Counted from the stretch's first letter, positions 16,980 through 26,426 are shown. The stretch: 64,000 bases of DNA from Flavobacterium subsaxonicum WB 4.1-42 = DSM 21790 (GCF_000422725.1 NZ_AUGP01000018.1:302193-366192); one strand, 5' to 3'. The notes: generated from the letters alone by a model not told the origin. Numbers and translations are program-made.

Positions 16980-18402
16980 AGCAATAACCATACTACTACT
17001 GTTTTTTGCTTTTTTTAAAGGCACTGCCCAGGTTGTAGACACTACAGATACCTATACTAACGATGTGGTTATAGACACTGTTGCCAACGATAGCATCGAA
17101 CTCGTGGGTGCCAACGTTATTACCAACACATCATCGCTTAACCTGTTTTTTGAAAAGCTCTATTTAATGGAGCAGCAAAAAGCGGGTAAGATAAATATAG
17201 TGCATGTGGGCGACAGCCACATTCAGGCCGACCTGATGACCAACTGCATCCGCAAGCGCCTTCAGGAAAAGTACGGCAACGCCGGGGCGGGGTTTATTTT
17301 TCCGCACCAGCTGGCAAAAACCAACGGTACATACAACGTTCGCTTTAAAAGCAACGCTTCGTGGAGTGCCCGCCGTAACATTTTCTCGGTAGAAGAAGGC
17401 ATGCCCGTAGGCCTTAGCGGTATTGCCCTAAAAACCAGGGAAAATTTTGCCATAGAGCTTGATGTAAGGGATAGCGCCTACCAGTTTAATACCATAAAAG
17501 TTATTACACCCAAAAACGCCGCCCTGTTTGATGTAGCCACCAGCTCTAAAACCATAATTTTAGAAAGCAACGTGCCTAAAAAAATAGTGCACCGCATTAA
17601 AAGTGGCGAGGTGCTGGGCAGTATTGCCAACAAATACGGTGTAACCATTACACAGCTTAAAAAAGAGAACGGCTTAAAGAACAACAACATCCGCGCGGGT
17701 AAAACGTTGAAAATACCTACCACCGAAATGCAAAAGCGCGAGGTAAGGCGATCTGAATTTATTCCGCTTACGCTTAAAGAAGATGCCCTAACGCATTTTT
17801 ACCATTCGGATAAAGCCTTAGATAAGTTGTACCTGCTATCTAACAAAGAAGAAAAAGAAGTGAACCTAAGTGGCCTGGTGCTCGAAAATGATGCTTACGG
17901 TATCTTGTACCACAGCATTGGCGTTAATGGCGCTAAGGCATCAGACTATAATAAATACCCGTTGTTTTTTGAGCAGCTTCCGGCACTAAAGCCAGATCTG
18001 GTTATTGTGTCGCTGGGCACTAACGAGTCGTTCGATAAAATGGCGGCGCCCGATTTTATGGCACAGCTTAACCAGTTTATTGCAGGCGTTAAGGCTAAAA
18101 ACCCCGATTCGTGTATTTTGATCATGACACCGCCACCATCGCTTTTCAGGAGAAAATTCCCCAATACGTTTGCGGCATCGTATGCTAAAGATATACTGGT
18201 TCAGGAAACCGATGCCAATTATGCCACCTGGGACCTTTTTACCGAAATGGGCGGCCTGTACAGCGTTACCCGCAATGCAGCCCGCGGGCTTATGAGTGGC
18301 GATAAGGTGCACTACAGCAAAGATGGCTACGAAAAACAGGGGAAACTTTTTGCCGAATCGTTTATTAAGGCGTACGATAATTTTAAAACCAACAGGAAGT
18401 AA
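16969..18402 (+). CDS. SGNH-fold protein with an internal LysM domain
   Basis: A 477-residue secreted protein (signal peptide to GTAQ, about residue 21). SGNH block I HVGDSHIQAD with Ser83, block III LGTNESFD, block V DKVHYSKDGY with Asp445 and His448. A LysM peptidoglycan-binding domain (about 208-251: HRIKSGEVLGSIANKYG..., LKIP) is inserted inside the catalytic domain. It overlaps the upstream gene by 11 bases and the downstream MBOAT gene by one base (TAATG), so translation is coupled. LysM strongly suggests murein as the site of action; with the MBOAT partner, O-acetylation of peptidoglycan sugars is the best guess. Confidence 0.85.
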   Translation: MPNKAITILLLFFAFFKGTAQVVDTTDTYTNDVVIDTVANDSIELVGANVITNTSSLNLFFEKLYLMEQQKAGKINIVHVGDSHIQADLMTNCIRKRLQEKYGNAGAGFIFPHQLAKTNGTYNVRFKSNASWSARRNIFSVEEGMPVGLSGIALKTRENFAIELDVRDSAYQFNTIKVITPKNAALFDVATSSKTIILESNVPKKIVHRIKSGEVLGSIANKYGVTITQLKKENGLKNNNIRAGKTLKIPTTEMQKREVRRSEFIPLTLKEDALTHFYHSDKALDKLYLLSNKEEKEVNLSGLVLENDAYGILYHSIGVNGAKASDYNKYPLFFEQLPALKPDLVIVSLGTNESFDKMAAPDFMAQLNQFIAGVKAKNPDSCILIMTPPPSLFRRKFPNTFAASYAKDILVQETDANYATWDLFTEMGGLYSVTRNAARGLMSGDKVHYSKDGYEKQGKLFAESFIKAYDNFKTNRK

Positions 18403-20096
18403 TGCAGCTTACAGATTTTTTGCCGCAATTTACAAATGAGAATTTGAGCGAATGGTTTTTATATAATGCCAAAGAGCCTATGCTGTTTAGTACAGTAAAG
18501 TTTTTAAGGCTGTTTGTTATATTTTATGCCATTTACATACTTATAAAAGGCAACTTTAAGGCAAGGATATTTTTTACTGCTGCCTTTTCGCTGTACTTTT
18601 ATTACCTGTGCAGCGAGCGTTATTTTGTGCTGCTCATATTTTCGTCGGTGGTAGATTATACCCTGAGTTACTTTTTGTACCGCGAAACCCGCGACCTCCA
18701 AAAAAAAATATACCTGTGGTTCAGCGTTATTGTAAACCTTACATTCCTGGGCTATTTTAAATACACCACTTTTATTTTAGACAGTGCACACTCGCTTTTT
18801 GGTATGGATTATACCATTGGCAAAGTACTGCTTCCGGTGGGTATTTCGTTTTATACGTTCCAGTCCATCAGCTACATTATAGAGATCTATCGTAAAGAAA
18901 TTACCCCGGCTAAAACCTACCTGGATTACCTTTTCTTTGTGTCGTTTTTTCCTCAATTGGTGGCAGGGCCCATTGTTAGGGCAAAAGATTTTATCCCCCA
19001 GATATACGCCAAGCTACAGCTTACTAAAGAAGATGTAAATACGGCTTTCTTTCTAATCATAGGCGGGCTTATTAAAAAAACGGTAATATCCGATTATATA
19101 TCGCTAAACTTTGTAGACCGCGTTTTCGATTCGCCTAACAGTTACACGGCTTTCGAGAATTTAATGGCATCTTACGGCTACACCATCCAGATTTATTGCG
19201 ACTTTTCGGGCTATAGTGATATGGCCATTGGTATAGCGTTACTACTGGGCTTTAAACTGCCCACCAACTTCCGTACACCTTACAAATCGGCCAGTATAAC
19301 CGAGTTTTGGAGAAGGTGGCACATATCATTATCTACCTGGCTAAAAGACTTTTTATACATATCGGTAGGGGGTAACAGGCACGGCTCGTTTGCGGGTTTC
19401 CTGTTCCCGGCGTTGTTCTTTTTTGGGTTGATTGTCTGGGGCGTTACTGTTGCGCCAACAAGCAATATTCCGTTAATTATAAGCGTAACTGCGCTTGTGG
19501 TGTTTTCGCTAACGTTTTTACTTTCTAAAAACAGGGAGCGTACTATGTTTACTAACGTAAACCTGTTAACCACCATGTTGCTGGGCGGGTTATGGCACGG
19601 CGCCGGACTTAAGTTTATCGTTTGGGGTGCCCTGCACGGCATAGCCCTGGCGGTACATAAAATATGGGCAGAATTCTTCCCTTCAAAAAATGAGGGCAAA
19701 CAAGGTCTTGCAGGCTTTGGTGCTTCGATATGGAAATACATTTCCATTTTCCTTACGTTCCATTTTGTAACATTCTGCTGGATATTTTTCAGGGCGCAGG
19801 ATAAGGTTAACCACCAGGATTTTGATTTTGCACTGCAAATAATCAATAATATAAGCAATGTAACTTTCGATCCGGAACAATGGCAAACCATTATAATGGG
19901 CTATAAAAACGTATTTATACTTATGGGTATAGGCTACGTTTGGCACTTTTTGCCACAAGGCTTTTCAGATGGGTTAAAACAAACCTTCCTGAGCCTGCCA
20001 TTGTTGCTTAAGGCTATTATACTTGGCTTTGTGTTTTGGCTGGTATATGCAACGGCATCGGCAGGGCCACAGCCGTTTATATATTTTCAGTTTTAA
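18402..20096 (+). CDS. MBOAT family O-acyltransferase
   Basis: A 564-residue polytopic inner-membrane protein with about ten or more transmembrane segments. The family core is present: ITEFWRRWHISLSTWLKDF near 295-313, YISVGGNR, and the catalytic His399 in LLGGLWHGAGLKF. MBOAT proteins of the AlgI/PatA/DltB group carry acetyl groups across the membrane and hand them to a periplasmic SGNH partner. Here two such partners are encoded immediately upstream with overlapping ORFs, giving a complete three-gene module. No alginate or D-alanylation genes are nearby. Confidence 0.93.
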   Translation: MQLTDFLPQFTNENLSEWFLYNAKEPMLFSTVKFLRLFVIFYAIYILIKGNFKARIFFTAAFSLYFYYLCSERYFVLLIFSSVVDYTLSYFLYRETRDLQKKIYLWFSVIVNLTFLGYFKYTTFILDSAHSLFGMDYTIGKVLLPVGISFYTFQSISYIIEIYRKEITPAKTYLDYLFFVSFFPQLVAGPIVRAKDFIPQIYAKLQLTKEDVNTAFFLIIGGLIKKTVISDYISLNFVDRVFDSPNSYTAFENLMASYGYTIQIYCDFSGYSDMAIGIALLLGFKLPTNFRTPYKSASITEFWRRWHISLSTWLKDFLYISVGGNRHGSFAGFLFPALFFFGLIVWGVTVAPTSNIPLIISVTALVVFSLTFLLSKNRERTMFTNVNLLTTMLLGGLWHGAGLKFIVWGALHGIALAVHKIWAEFFPSKNEGKQGLAGFGASIWKYISIFLTFHFVTFCWIFFRAQDKVNHQDFDFALQIINNISNVTFDPEQWQTIIMGYKNVFILMGIGYVWHFLPQGFSDGLKQTFLSLPLLLKAIILGFVFWLVYATASAGPQPFIYFQF

Positions 20097-20215
20097 ATGT
20101 AACTTTTTAAGCATAATTAGTGTTTTTGTTTAAATCTCCATTTATAATGGGGGTGGCGTGCTGTTTTTATTGAAATATTTTCAGTAAATTGCCGCCTTTA
20201 AAAAACAACTAACTT

Positions 20216-21610
20216 ATGAAAAAAACACTACTACTTTTTTCGCTATGTGCTTCTATGTTTAGTTATAAAGCTGCTGCGCAGGAGCCTTATACGCTAAACC
20301 TGTTTAACCAGGCTGTGTATTACGGCATGTACGAAGGCACAGTAGACGAGCCGTTACCGGAAGGTGCAATTCGCCACAGTAACTCGTCTTACGGTAAAAA
20401 GCTTACAGCAGAGCAGATAGCTTCTTTTGGTAACACACTTACCATGACGGTTACATTAAACCCATTATGCGATAACTACGACAGGATAGGTAAAGTTAAC
20501 CTTGTGCTTGTACCGGCAGGTGCAACATCTTACGCGTATAACGATACCAATATTACCCGTATGGAAATTGGGCGTTTTATTACCCCGTTTATGGATATGA
20601 ATGTTACAGATCCTAACGCGGTGCCTTACGTTTACAACGTAGATAACCTTACCCAGATTTTTCATGATGCAACCATTAATACTGAGTACGACTTTTGGGT
20701 AGAGCTTGAAGTTTACGGTTACCAGGGTGGTCCTGGCCAGGGTGGTGCAGCGGTAGAAATACCGGGTTGTGCTGGCAGGAACGATGTTTACATGGGGTCG
20801 TTAGATTTTACATCTACTACAAATCCGGACCTTGTATTAGGCGAAAATCATTTTGTACCGCTTATTAGCAACTACGAATTAAAAAAATACGCCTACCCAA
20901 CCAATACAGATGTTGAAGGCGAAACTACTAAAACAGTTACCTTTACTTTAGATGAGGCTGTGCCTAACGCTAAATTTTACCTTATAACGTCTAACCACGG
21001 TTCTAACAGTGGTGGCGAAGAGTATGTTAGAAGATGGCATTATGTGTACCTGGATGGGGTACAGGTAAGCAGCTACAGGCCGGGTGGTGTTTCTTGTGTG
21101 CCATACAGCGTTTACAATACACAGCCAAACTGTATCTATTTGCTTTGCAACGGTACAAGTGCCCCAAGGCCGGATACTAACTCTGCATGGAGCTGGAATA
21201 ACTGGTGCCCGGGCGATAAAATTCCGATAAGGGAAATTGCACTTGGCGATCTTGAAGCAGGAGAACACAGCTTTAAAATAGATGTTCCTGCGGCTACATT
21301 TACAGATGATCAGGGGTATTTCCCAATGTCTGTTTATTTCCAGGGCTATACCGAAGTTAACTTATCTACAAAACAGTTAGACGTTGTTAACTTTAGCATT
21401 GCACCAAACCCGGTTACCGATGTAGCTACTATAACTACAACTGCCGGACAGGAAGTAAAATCGGTTGCTGTAATTAACACGTTAGGCCAAACCGTTTGGA
21501 CCGGTACGTCTGATAAAGTAGACCTATCTTCTTTACAAAGTGGTATTTATGTTGTAAATGTTGCATTTACAAACAACCAGACTGCTACTAAAAAAGTGGT
21601 TAAAAACTAA
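20216..21610 (+). CDS. Secreted PNGase F-like peptide-N-glycosidase with T9SS sorting domain
   Basis: A 464-residue protein: signal peptide to AAAQ (about residue 22), two PNGase F-type jelly-roll domains, and a type A T9SS C-terminal domain from about residue 392 (NFSIAPNPVTD... to KKVVKN). Residues match Elizabethkingia PNGase F in register: Asp89 in NYDRIG (catalytic Asp), EIGRFITPF, Glu157 in TEYDFWVELEVYG, Glu268/269 in GGEEYVRRWHYV, and the Cys-rich WNNWCPGDKIP segment. PNGase F removes N-glycans by hydrolysing the Asn-glycan bond. Compared with the classical enzyme, the T9SS tail and a longer first domain are additions. Likely cell-surface or extracellular. Activity is inferred from conserved acidic residues. 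Confidence 0.88.
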   Translation: MKKTLLLFSLCASMFSYKAAAQEPYTLNLFNQAVYYGMYEGTVDEPLPEGAIRHSNSSYGKKLTAEQIASFGNTLTMTVTLNPLCDNYDRIGKVNLVLVPAGATSYAYNDTNITRMEIGRFITPFMDMNVTDPNAVPYVYNVDNLTQIFHDATINTEYDFWVELEVYGYQGGPGQGGAAVEIPGCAGRNDVYMGSLDFTSTTNPDLVLGENHFVPLISNYELKKYAYPTNTDVEGETTKTVTFTLDEAVPNAKFYLITSNHGSNSGGEEYVRRWHYVYLDGVQVSSYRPGGVSCVPYSVYNTQPNCIYLLCNGTSAPRPDTNSAWSWNNWCPGDKIPIREIALGDLEAGEHSFKIDVPAATFTDDQGYFPMSVYFQGYTEVNLSTKQLDVVNFSIAPNPVTDVATITTTAGQEVKSVAVINTLGQTVWTGTSDKVDLSSLQSGIYVVNVAFTNNQTATKKVVKN

Positions 21611-21631
21611 GTAATTAGTTTTCATACATAC

Positions 21632-21662
21632 AAAAATCCGCCCACTGTGGCGGATTTTTTTG
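21632..21662 (+). terminator. Intrinsic terminator after the PNGase F-like gene
   Basis: An 11-bp stem (21632-21642 with 21649-21659), loop CACTGT, followed by T residues. The A-rich left side also makes it usable on the minus strand for the receptor gene that ends at 21722. Confidence 0.88.
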
Positions 21663-21721
21663 CGTTATACTGAATCGTTTTTGTTTGAGAAGTAATGCTT
21701 TAAATACAGCCTTTTTGCTAT

Positions 21722-24268
21722 CTAAAAACTAAACTTTATAAGGGCATTTGGGGTGCGCTCTAAAGAGTAGGTGTTTACTACCTCTACACCATCGTTAGTG
21801 TTATTTATACGGTAGTAACGGTTAATGATATTTTGCCTGTTAAAGATGTTTTGCACTGCTACACCCACCTGCATACTTATCTTTCTGGGTAGTTGCCATG
21901 TGTAGGAAGCCGAGAAATTTACCTGGAAAAAATTATTGATGTTCTCTGAATTTGGATACGGGTAAACAATAGAGGCTGTGCCCACATTGTTGTAGGTTGG
22001 CGTGTTGATAAGCGGGGGTGTATAAGGCCTGCCGGTAAACCATTTAGAGCCCAGTGCCATTTTTAGGTTATCCCACTCGTAAATAACGGCGGTATTAACG
22101 GTATGGCTCAGCTCAAAACTACTGGGGAATTTATAGGGCTCTACGCCATCAAACCTGTAATTGTTGTTGTTCCAGGTATAGCTAAGCCATGCATAAAAAT
22201 CGTGGAATTGCTTTTGTATCAAAAACTCGGTGCCGTATACGGTGTAGTTGCCTTTTGCCTGGGTTAGCTCCAGCTGATCCTGAAAAGCCTGCCCAAAAGT
22301 GGTAATGCCATCTACCTTTTTATAAAAGTTATCTAACGTTACAAGCCAGCGCCTGCTTTTAAAGGTAGCACCAACAGAGGCCTGGCTGCTTTTTTGTACC
22401 GGCAAATCGTTATCGTTAGCCAGTACCCAACGGCGTTTTTCAATCCCTAAAAAATCAGCCTGTAGCGCTACAATTTGCGATGCCGTCTGGCTTTTTCTTT
22501 CGGCTAAAGCCTCCAGTTTAAAACTGTTGTTAAGCTGGTAATTTACAAGAAGTCGCGGCTCTGCATACAGCATGGCAAACTGCTCAATGTAATTTATGCG
22601 CAGGCCGCCACGGGCATACAGGCGGCTCTCTGCAGGCGAGTATTCCATTTCGCCAATAACGGCATGGCTACGTAATACTTCTTTAACGTTGCGGCTGTAG
22701 TCGGGCTGGTTAACACGATCGTTATTCTCGGTGCCAATTTCGTTATACTGATAACCGCTGTGCAGGGTAAACTTTGGGCTTAGCTTAAGGTTATCGCTAA
22801 ACCGCAGGCCGGCATCCAGTATCCTGTTTTGCTGCTCTATAGTCTGGTTGTTTTCTATAGAGGCATTTTTACCATCTACATTATAATACGATGCATACAG
22901 GCTCGCTTCGCTGCTGTGGCCTTTGCTCCACTGCGTGCGCCATGCTACGGTCCCACCAAGGGTAAGCTGGTTTAGCGTGCTTATTTGGGTAACCACATTG
23001 GTAGCGGTAATGGTGCCCTGCGTAAAATCGAGGGTATTGCTAATGCCAATAACATCGGCATACAAATCGTGCTTTGTGCCTATTTTTTGATGGTATTGGG
23101 TGGTAAAATCGTAAAAGTAAAATTCTTTATCGCTTTTATAATTTACATCGGTACTGTTGCTAAGGCTGGTAACAATGGTATTCTGAAAAATACGCTTAGA
23201 GTATTTGCTGTAGGTAGGAAAATCGAGTACATCGGTAAAAGACCGCCTGGCCGATACCTCAAAATTAGCTTTTTCAGATGCTTTTATTTTGGTGTAAAAG
23301 TCGGCGCTGATCATATTGGTACCTATACTGGTACTGCCGGTGCCAATGTCTTTAGGGCGGGAGGATATGTCTACCGCGCTCGATACGCTTTCGCCATAAA
23401 AAGCGGATGTTCCGTTTTTGGAGATTTTAATATCGTGTGCCAAATTAGGGCTTAACGCCGATATCAATCCAAAAAAATGACCGGTCTGGAACAAGCGGAT
23501 ACCATTCCACATAAATAGGTTCTGGTCGTGCGTGCCACCTCTTACATTAATGTTGCTAACGGTTTCGTCTATGCTATTAATGCCGGGCAGCTGTTGCATG
23601 GCCTGTAGTACATCGGGCTCTATAAGGCCGGGCAATATGCCGAATTTGCGGGGCTTAATGGCATAAGTGCCATCTTTTTGTTTTGATATACCTGTGGCAA
23701 TATACCGCTCTGTAACCACCTCCTGCAATTGCACGGGGCTAAGTTTAAGGATAATTTCAAGGCAATCGTCGTCTGGGGTGTAGTTTGGTTTTACAATAAT
23801 AGCTTCATAGCCCATGTGGGTTACATATACATCATCTTTAAAACCCGCCGGAAGCTCAAAAAAACCGTCAGATGCGGTTACTAATCTCCTGTCGCCATTG
23901 TACTGAATAACAGCATTGTCTATAGGCTGGCCAACTTCGTCTACAACATAAGCGCAGCCATGCCGGTCTTTGGGTTTAATAAGGGTGGTGTAAACGCTAA
24001 TGTAGCGCTCATTTTCTTTAAAGTAGAGCAGGGTGCGGTTGGTAAGATAAACCAGTTTTGCCTTTAGCGGAAGTTTAGGGTCGGGCGGAAAAATAGAGTG
24101 GCCCACCACATCATTCTCGGCATAGCTAAACTTAACGTTATGCTGCGCTTCTATGGCCACCATTATTTTTTTTAACTCAATACTTTTCAGCTCGTCCTGC
24201 CCAAACATGTTGGGGACGATAAAAAAAAAGAATACTGTTAATAAAAAATGCCGGGTTCCAAAGGTCAT
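21722..24268 (-). CDS. TonB-dependent transducer/receptor (FecA-like, with signalling STN domain)
   Basis: An 848-residue outer-membrane receptor. Signal peptide to NMFGQ (about residue 23); an STN/secretin-like signalling domain (about 28-95: IELKKIMVAIEAQHNVKFSY); carboxypeptidase-regulatory-like domain (about 100-165); plug (GTYAIKPRKFG..., PGINSIDETVSNINVRGG); and a 22-strand-type barrel ending in LIKFSF. The STN domain plus the ECF sigma and FecR genes immediately upstream define a cell-surface signalling system in which ligand binding at the receptor activates the sigma factor. Its start overlaps the fecR stop by 4 bases. The ligand is unknown; no SusD is adjacent. Confidence 0.92.
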   Translation of the reverse strand: MTFGTRHFLLTVFFFFIVPNMFGQDELKSIELKKIMVAIEAQHNVKFSYAENDVVGHSIFPPDPKLPLKAKLVYLTNRTLLYFKENERYISVYTTLIKPKDRHGCAYVVDEVGQPIDNAVIQYNGDRRLVTASDGFFELPAGFKDDVYVTHMGYEAIIVKPNYTPDDDCLEIILKLSPVQLQEVVTERYIATGISKQKDGTYAIKPRKFGILPGLIEPDVLQAMQQLPGINSIDETVSNINVRGGTHDQNLFMWNGIRLFQTGHFFGLISALSPNLAHDIKISKNGTSAFYGESVSSAVDISSRPKDIGTGSTSIGTNMISADFYTKIKASEKANFEVSARRSFTDVLDFPTYSKYSKRIFQNTIVTSLSNSTDVNYKSDKEFYFYDFTTQYHQKIGTKHDLYADVIGISNTLDFTQGTITATNVVTQISTLNQLTLGGTVAWRTQWSKGHSSEASLYASYYNVDGKNASIENNQTIEQQNRILDAGLRFSDNLKLSPKFTLHSGYQYNEIGTENNDRVNQPDYSRNVKEVLRSHAVIGEMEYSPAESRLYARGGLRINYIEQFAMLYAEPRLLVNYQLNNSFKLEALAERKSQTASQIVALQADFLGIEKRRWVLANDNDLPVQKSSQASVGATFKSRRWLVTLDNFYKKVDGITTFGQAFQDQLELTQAKGNYTVYGTEFLIQKQFHDFYAWLSYTWNNNNYRFDGVEPYKFPSSFELSHTVNTAVIYEWDNLKMALGSKWFTGRPYTPPLINTPTYNNVGTASIVYPYPNSENINNFFQVNFSASYTWQLPRKISMQVGVAVQNIFNRQNIINRYYRINNTNDGVEVVNTYSLERTPNALIKFSF

Positions 24269-25164
24269 TCAGCCGTTAATATGATTTTTTTGCCGTCTTT
24301 GCTGGCTTTTAAATGATACGAAGTCTGGATAAGGTCCAGCGCCTGGTCCAGGTTGTTCATAGGCAATGTGCCGCTGTATGGGCTATCCGATGCTGTACTT
24401 TTTAGCACTATAGTAGTGTTGTACTGGCGTTCAATTTCTTTAATAACATGCGGCAGGCTCTCTTTAGAGAACGATGCCTCGTAGGTTAGCCATCCCGGTG
24501 CGTCTCCCTCTTCGTTAGGTACATCCAGGTTAGTTCCGTTTTGGTAGGCAACAGACTGGCCCGGTGTAAGCAATACCGTATTATTGTTGCTGGTAACCTT
24601 AACCTTGCCCTCAAAGCAGGTAACATCTAAGCGGCCATCTCTGGCTTTAACATTAAACTGGGTGCCCACTACCGTAACTGTACCGCCTGGGGTAACCACA
24701 TCAAACTTTTCGCCTTTAGCTACTTTAAAATACGCCTCGCCGTTAAGTTCTACCTTGCGGTTGCCGGCCCAGTTCCACTCCCTAAATTCGGCCTCAGAAC
24801 CCGAGTTTAAAACTACTTCAGAGTTATCGGGTAAACTAAACGTTGCCCTTTGCCCGTTGGCAGCCAATTGGGTGGTGGTATGTGTGGTGTAAAAAAAGTA
24901 CGTAACACCAAGTGCCATAACCAGCATTGCGGCAATGCGCGGCAGCCACGGGTTTAGCTTTCTAACTTTGGTGGTATTGCTATATTTACGCTGTTCTATT
25001 TTTTGATAAAGAGAATCCATATCTGCCTGCGGCACTGTTAGCTGCGCCGAGAATTCTTTTATTTTGCTGTAGGTGCTGTACTCCGGTAATAGCATGAACT
25101 CCTTCATTTCTGCATCGCTCATCTCGTTGTTCAGCCACCTTGCTAACGTAACATCATCTTTCAT
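24265..25164 (-). CDS. FecR-type anti-sigma / signal relay protein
   Basis: A 299-residue inner-membrane protein. A short cytoplasmic N-terminal region (about 1-72, with LARWLNNEMSDAEMKEF) that should hold the sigma factor, one transmembrane segment (about 74-92), then a periplasmic FecR domain (TFSLPDNSEVVLNSGS..., GEAYFKVAKGEKFDVVTPGGTVTVVGTQFNV region, about 108-180) and a C-terminal DUF4974 domain (from about 225). It lies between the sigma and receptor genes in the same orientation and overlaps the receptor start. The promoter-like motif at 25188-25214 sits just upstream of its ATG. Confidence 0.93.
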   Translation of the reverse strand: MKDDVTLARWLNNEMSDAEMKEFMLLPEYSTYSKIKEFSAQLTVPQADMDSLYQKIEQRKYSNTTKVRKLNPWLPRIAAMLVMALGVTYFFYTTHTTTQLAANGQRATFSLPDNSEVVLNSGSEAEFREWNWAGNRKVELNGEAYFKVAKGEKFDVVTPGGTVTVVGTQFNVKARDGRLDVTCFEGKVKVTSNNNTVLLTPGQSVAYQNGTNLDVPNEEGDAPGWLTYEASFSKESLPHVIKEIERQYNTTIVLKSTASDSPYSGTLPMNNLDQALDLIQTSYHLKASKDGKKIILTAE

Positions 25165-25187
25165 TGTAACCTGTTTTGTGTAACTAT

Positions 25188-25214
25188 AACAGTTATATTT
25201 TAAAATACCCTACC
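25188..25214 (-). promoter_or_regulatory. Candidate ECF promoter, copy a (sigma-fecR junction)
   Basis: On the minus strand GGTAGGGTATTTT (25214-25202), a 9-base spacer (25201-25193) and CTGTT (25192-25188), followed by ATAG. It begins in the last codons of the sigma gene and ends about 24 bases before the fecR ATG. The same 13 bases, spacer length and CTGTT recur at 26427 and 26591. Confidence 0.6.
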
Positions 25215-25731
25215 TAATGTTGTCTATTTGTTTTCTAAGTTCCTGTAGCGCACCATGTATGCGCTTTTCTACCGCCTTAATGCTAATGCCCAGTATCTCT
25301 GCAATTTCGTGGTATTTTTTACCATCTATGCGGTGCAGCAAAAAAGCGCTGCGCTGGGCTTCGCTAAGGCCGGCAATGGCGTTTTGCAGTTTTACTTTAA
25401 ACTGCTCTTCCTCCATTAAAAACTCAGGGTCCTGGCCATCGGTATGGTTGTGTACGTTTTTTTTAGAATATTCCAGCACCACCTTTTGGTGGGCAATCTG
25501 GTTTAGGGTAGTGTTGTTGGCCACCGTATATAAAAACGATTTGGCTTTCTCTGGCGGCACATTGGCGCAATTTTCCCATAGCTTTATAAAAGCCTCCTGG
25601 GTTACATCTTCGGCCTGCTCTTCGTTACCAAATTTATAATACAGGTAGTTGCGCAGGGTCCTGGCATGGCCCTTGAAAAAATTAGCGAAAGTAAGTTCTT
25701 CGCAAATGCCTGTGGTGGAATCTTTTTTCAT
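25210..25731 (-). CDS. ECF-type RNA polymerase sigma factor (FecI-like)
   Basis: A 173-residue sigma-70 family factor with only regions 2 and 4: region 2 with NYLYYKFGNEEQAEDVTQEAFIKLWE (about 27-52) and region 4 with AFLLHRIDGKKYHEIAEILGISIKAVEKRIHGAL (about 128-163, helix-turn-helix). It is the first gene of the sigma-fecR-receptor operon. FecI-type factors direct their own receptor operon and, sometimes, neighbouring genes. Divergent from the lipoprotein gene at 25941, with a long inverted repeat between. Confidence 0.95.
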   Translation of the reverse strand: MKKDSTTGICEELTFANFFKGHARTLRNYLYYKFGNEEQAEDVTQEAFIKLWENCANVPPEKAKSFLYTVANNTTLNQIAHQKVVLEYSKKNVHNHTDGQDPEFLMEEEQFKVKLQNAIAGLSEAQRSAFLLHRIDGKKYHEIAEILGISIKAVEKRIHGALQELRKQIDNIR

Positions 25732-25740
25732 TTTGGCTTA

Positions 25741-25798
25741 TAAAAACGGCTGTTAAATTATAAATTTTTTCGATTGCAAACTGCCAATGCCGTTTTTA
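25741..25798. promoter_or_regulatory. 10-bp inverted repeat upstream of the ECF sigma gene
   Basis: TAAAAACGGC (25741-25750) and its exact reverse complement (25789-25798) are separated by 38 bases and sit directly upstream of the sigma ATG at 25731. Candidate operator pair or leader stem. Confidence 0.4.
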
Positions 25799-25940
25799 TT
25801 TTGAAAATCGAAATTTAGGTACCGTAAATAATAGGTGAGGGATGGCGAATCCTAAATCATAAGTTAGCGTTACTCAATTGTAAAGGTTATATCAAAAAAA
25901 TGCTATTATTTTGCAGTAACAACTAACACTTATATATAGT

Positions 25941-26417
25941 ATGAAAAAACTAACCTTAGTAATGGCGGCAATGGTTTGCCTGGTAGGCGCATCATGCTCG
26001 GATGACGATAGCAAGTCTACAAACAATAACAACGCTGCCGATGTGGCTGCAGTAATTACAACGGCAACATCGGGCACGTGGAAAATTACATCGTTTTTAG
26101 AAGACACTAACGATGAAACCAACCACTTTACCGGCTACAATTTTACCTTTGGCACTAACGGAAGCCTTACGGCAACTAATGGTACCAACAACTATGCAGG
26201 GTCGTGGTCTGTTACTGATAGCAATAGCAGCAGCGACGATGACGACAGCAGCAATAGTAACGATATTGATTTTAATATAAATTTTACCACTCCCGCCGAT
26301 TTCGAAGAGCTTAGCGACGATTGGGATATTTTAGAACGTACTGCTACTAAAATAAAATTAGTAGATGTTAGCGGCGGCAACGGCGGTACGGACTACCTTA
26401 CTTTCGAAAAAAATTAA
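25941..26417 (+). CDS. Small acidic lipoprotein, probably surface-exposed
   Basis: A 158-residue lipoprotein; lipobox GASC with Cys20, followed by SDDDSKST, an acidic export signal of the type that sends Bacteroidota lipoproteins to the cell surface. The body resembles lipocalin-like small lipoproteins (SGTWKITSFLED, then FTFGTNGSLTAT, and a late DWDILERTATKIKLVD strand), interrupted by a Ser/Asp-rich stretch (about 93-113) that looks disordered. It is divergent from the sigma operon and could be controlled by it. Function unknown. Confidence 0.8.
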   Translation: MKKLTLVMAAMVCLVGASCSDDDSKSTNNNNAADVAAVITTATSGTWKITSFLEDTNDETNHFTGYNFTFGTNGSLTATNGTNNYAGSWSVTDSNSSSDDDDSSNSNDIDFNINFTTPADFEELSDDWDILERTATKIKLVDVSGGNGGTDYLTFEKN

Positions 26418-26426
26418 CCTTATTAA

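Noticed and set aside
22985..23455. 156-codon plus-strand ORF inside the TonB transducer gene
   Set aside because: Complementary-strand shadow of a secure coding sequence; no recognisable domain.
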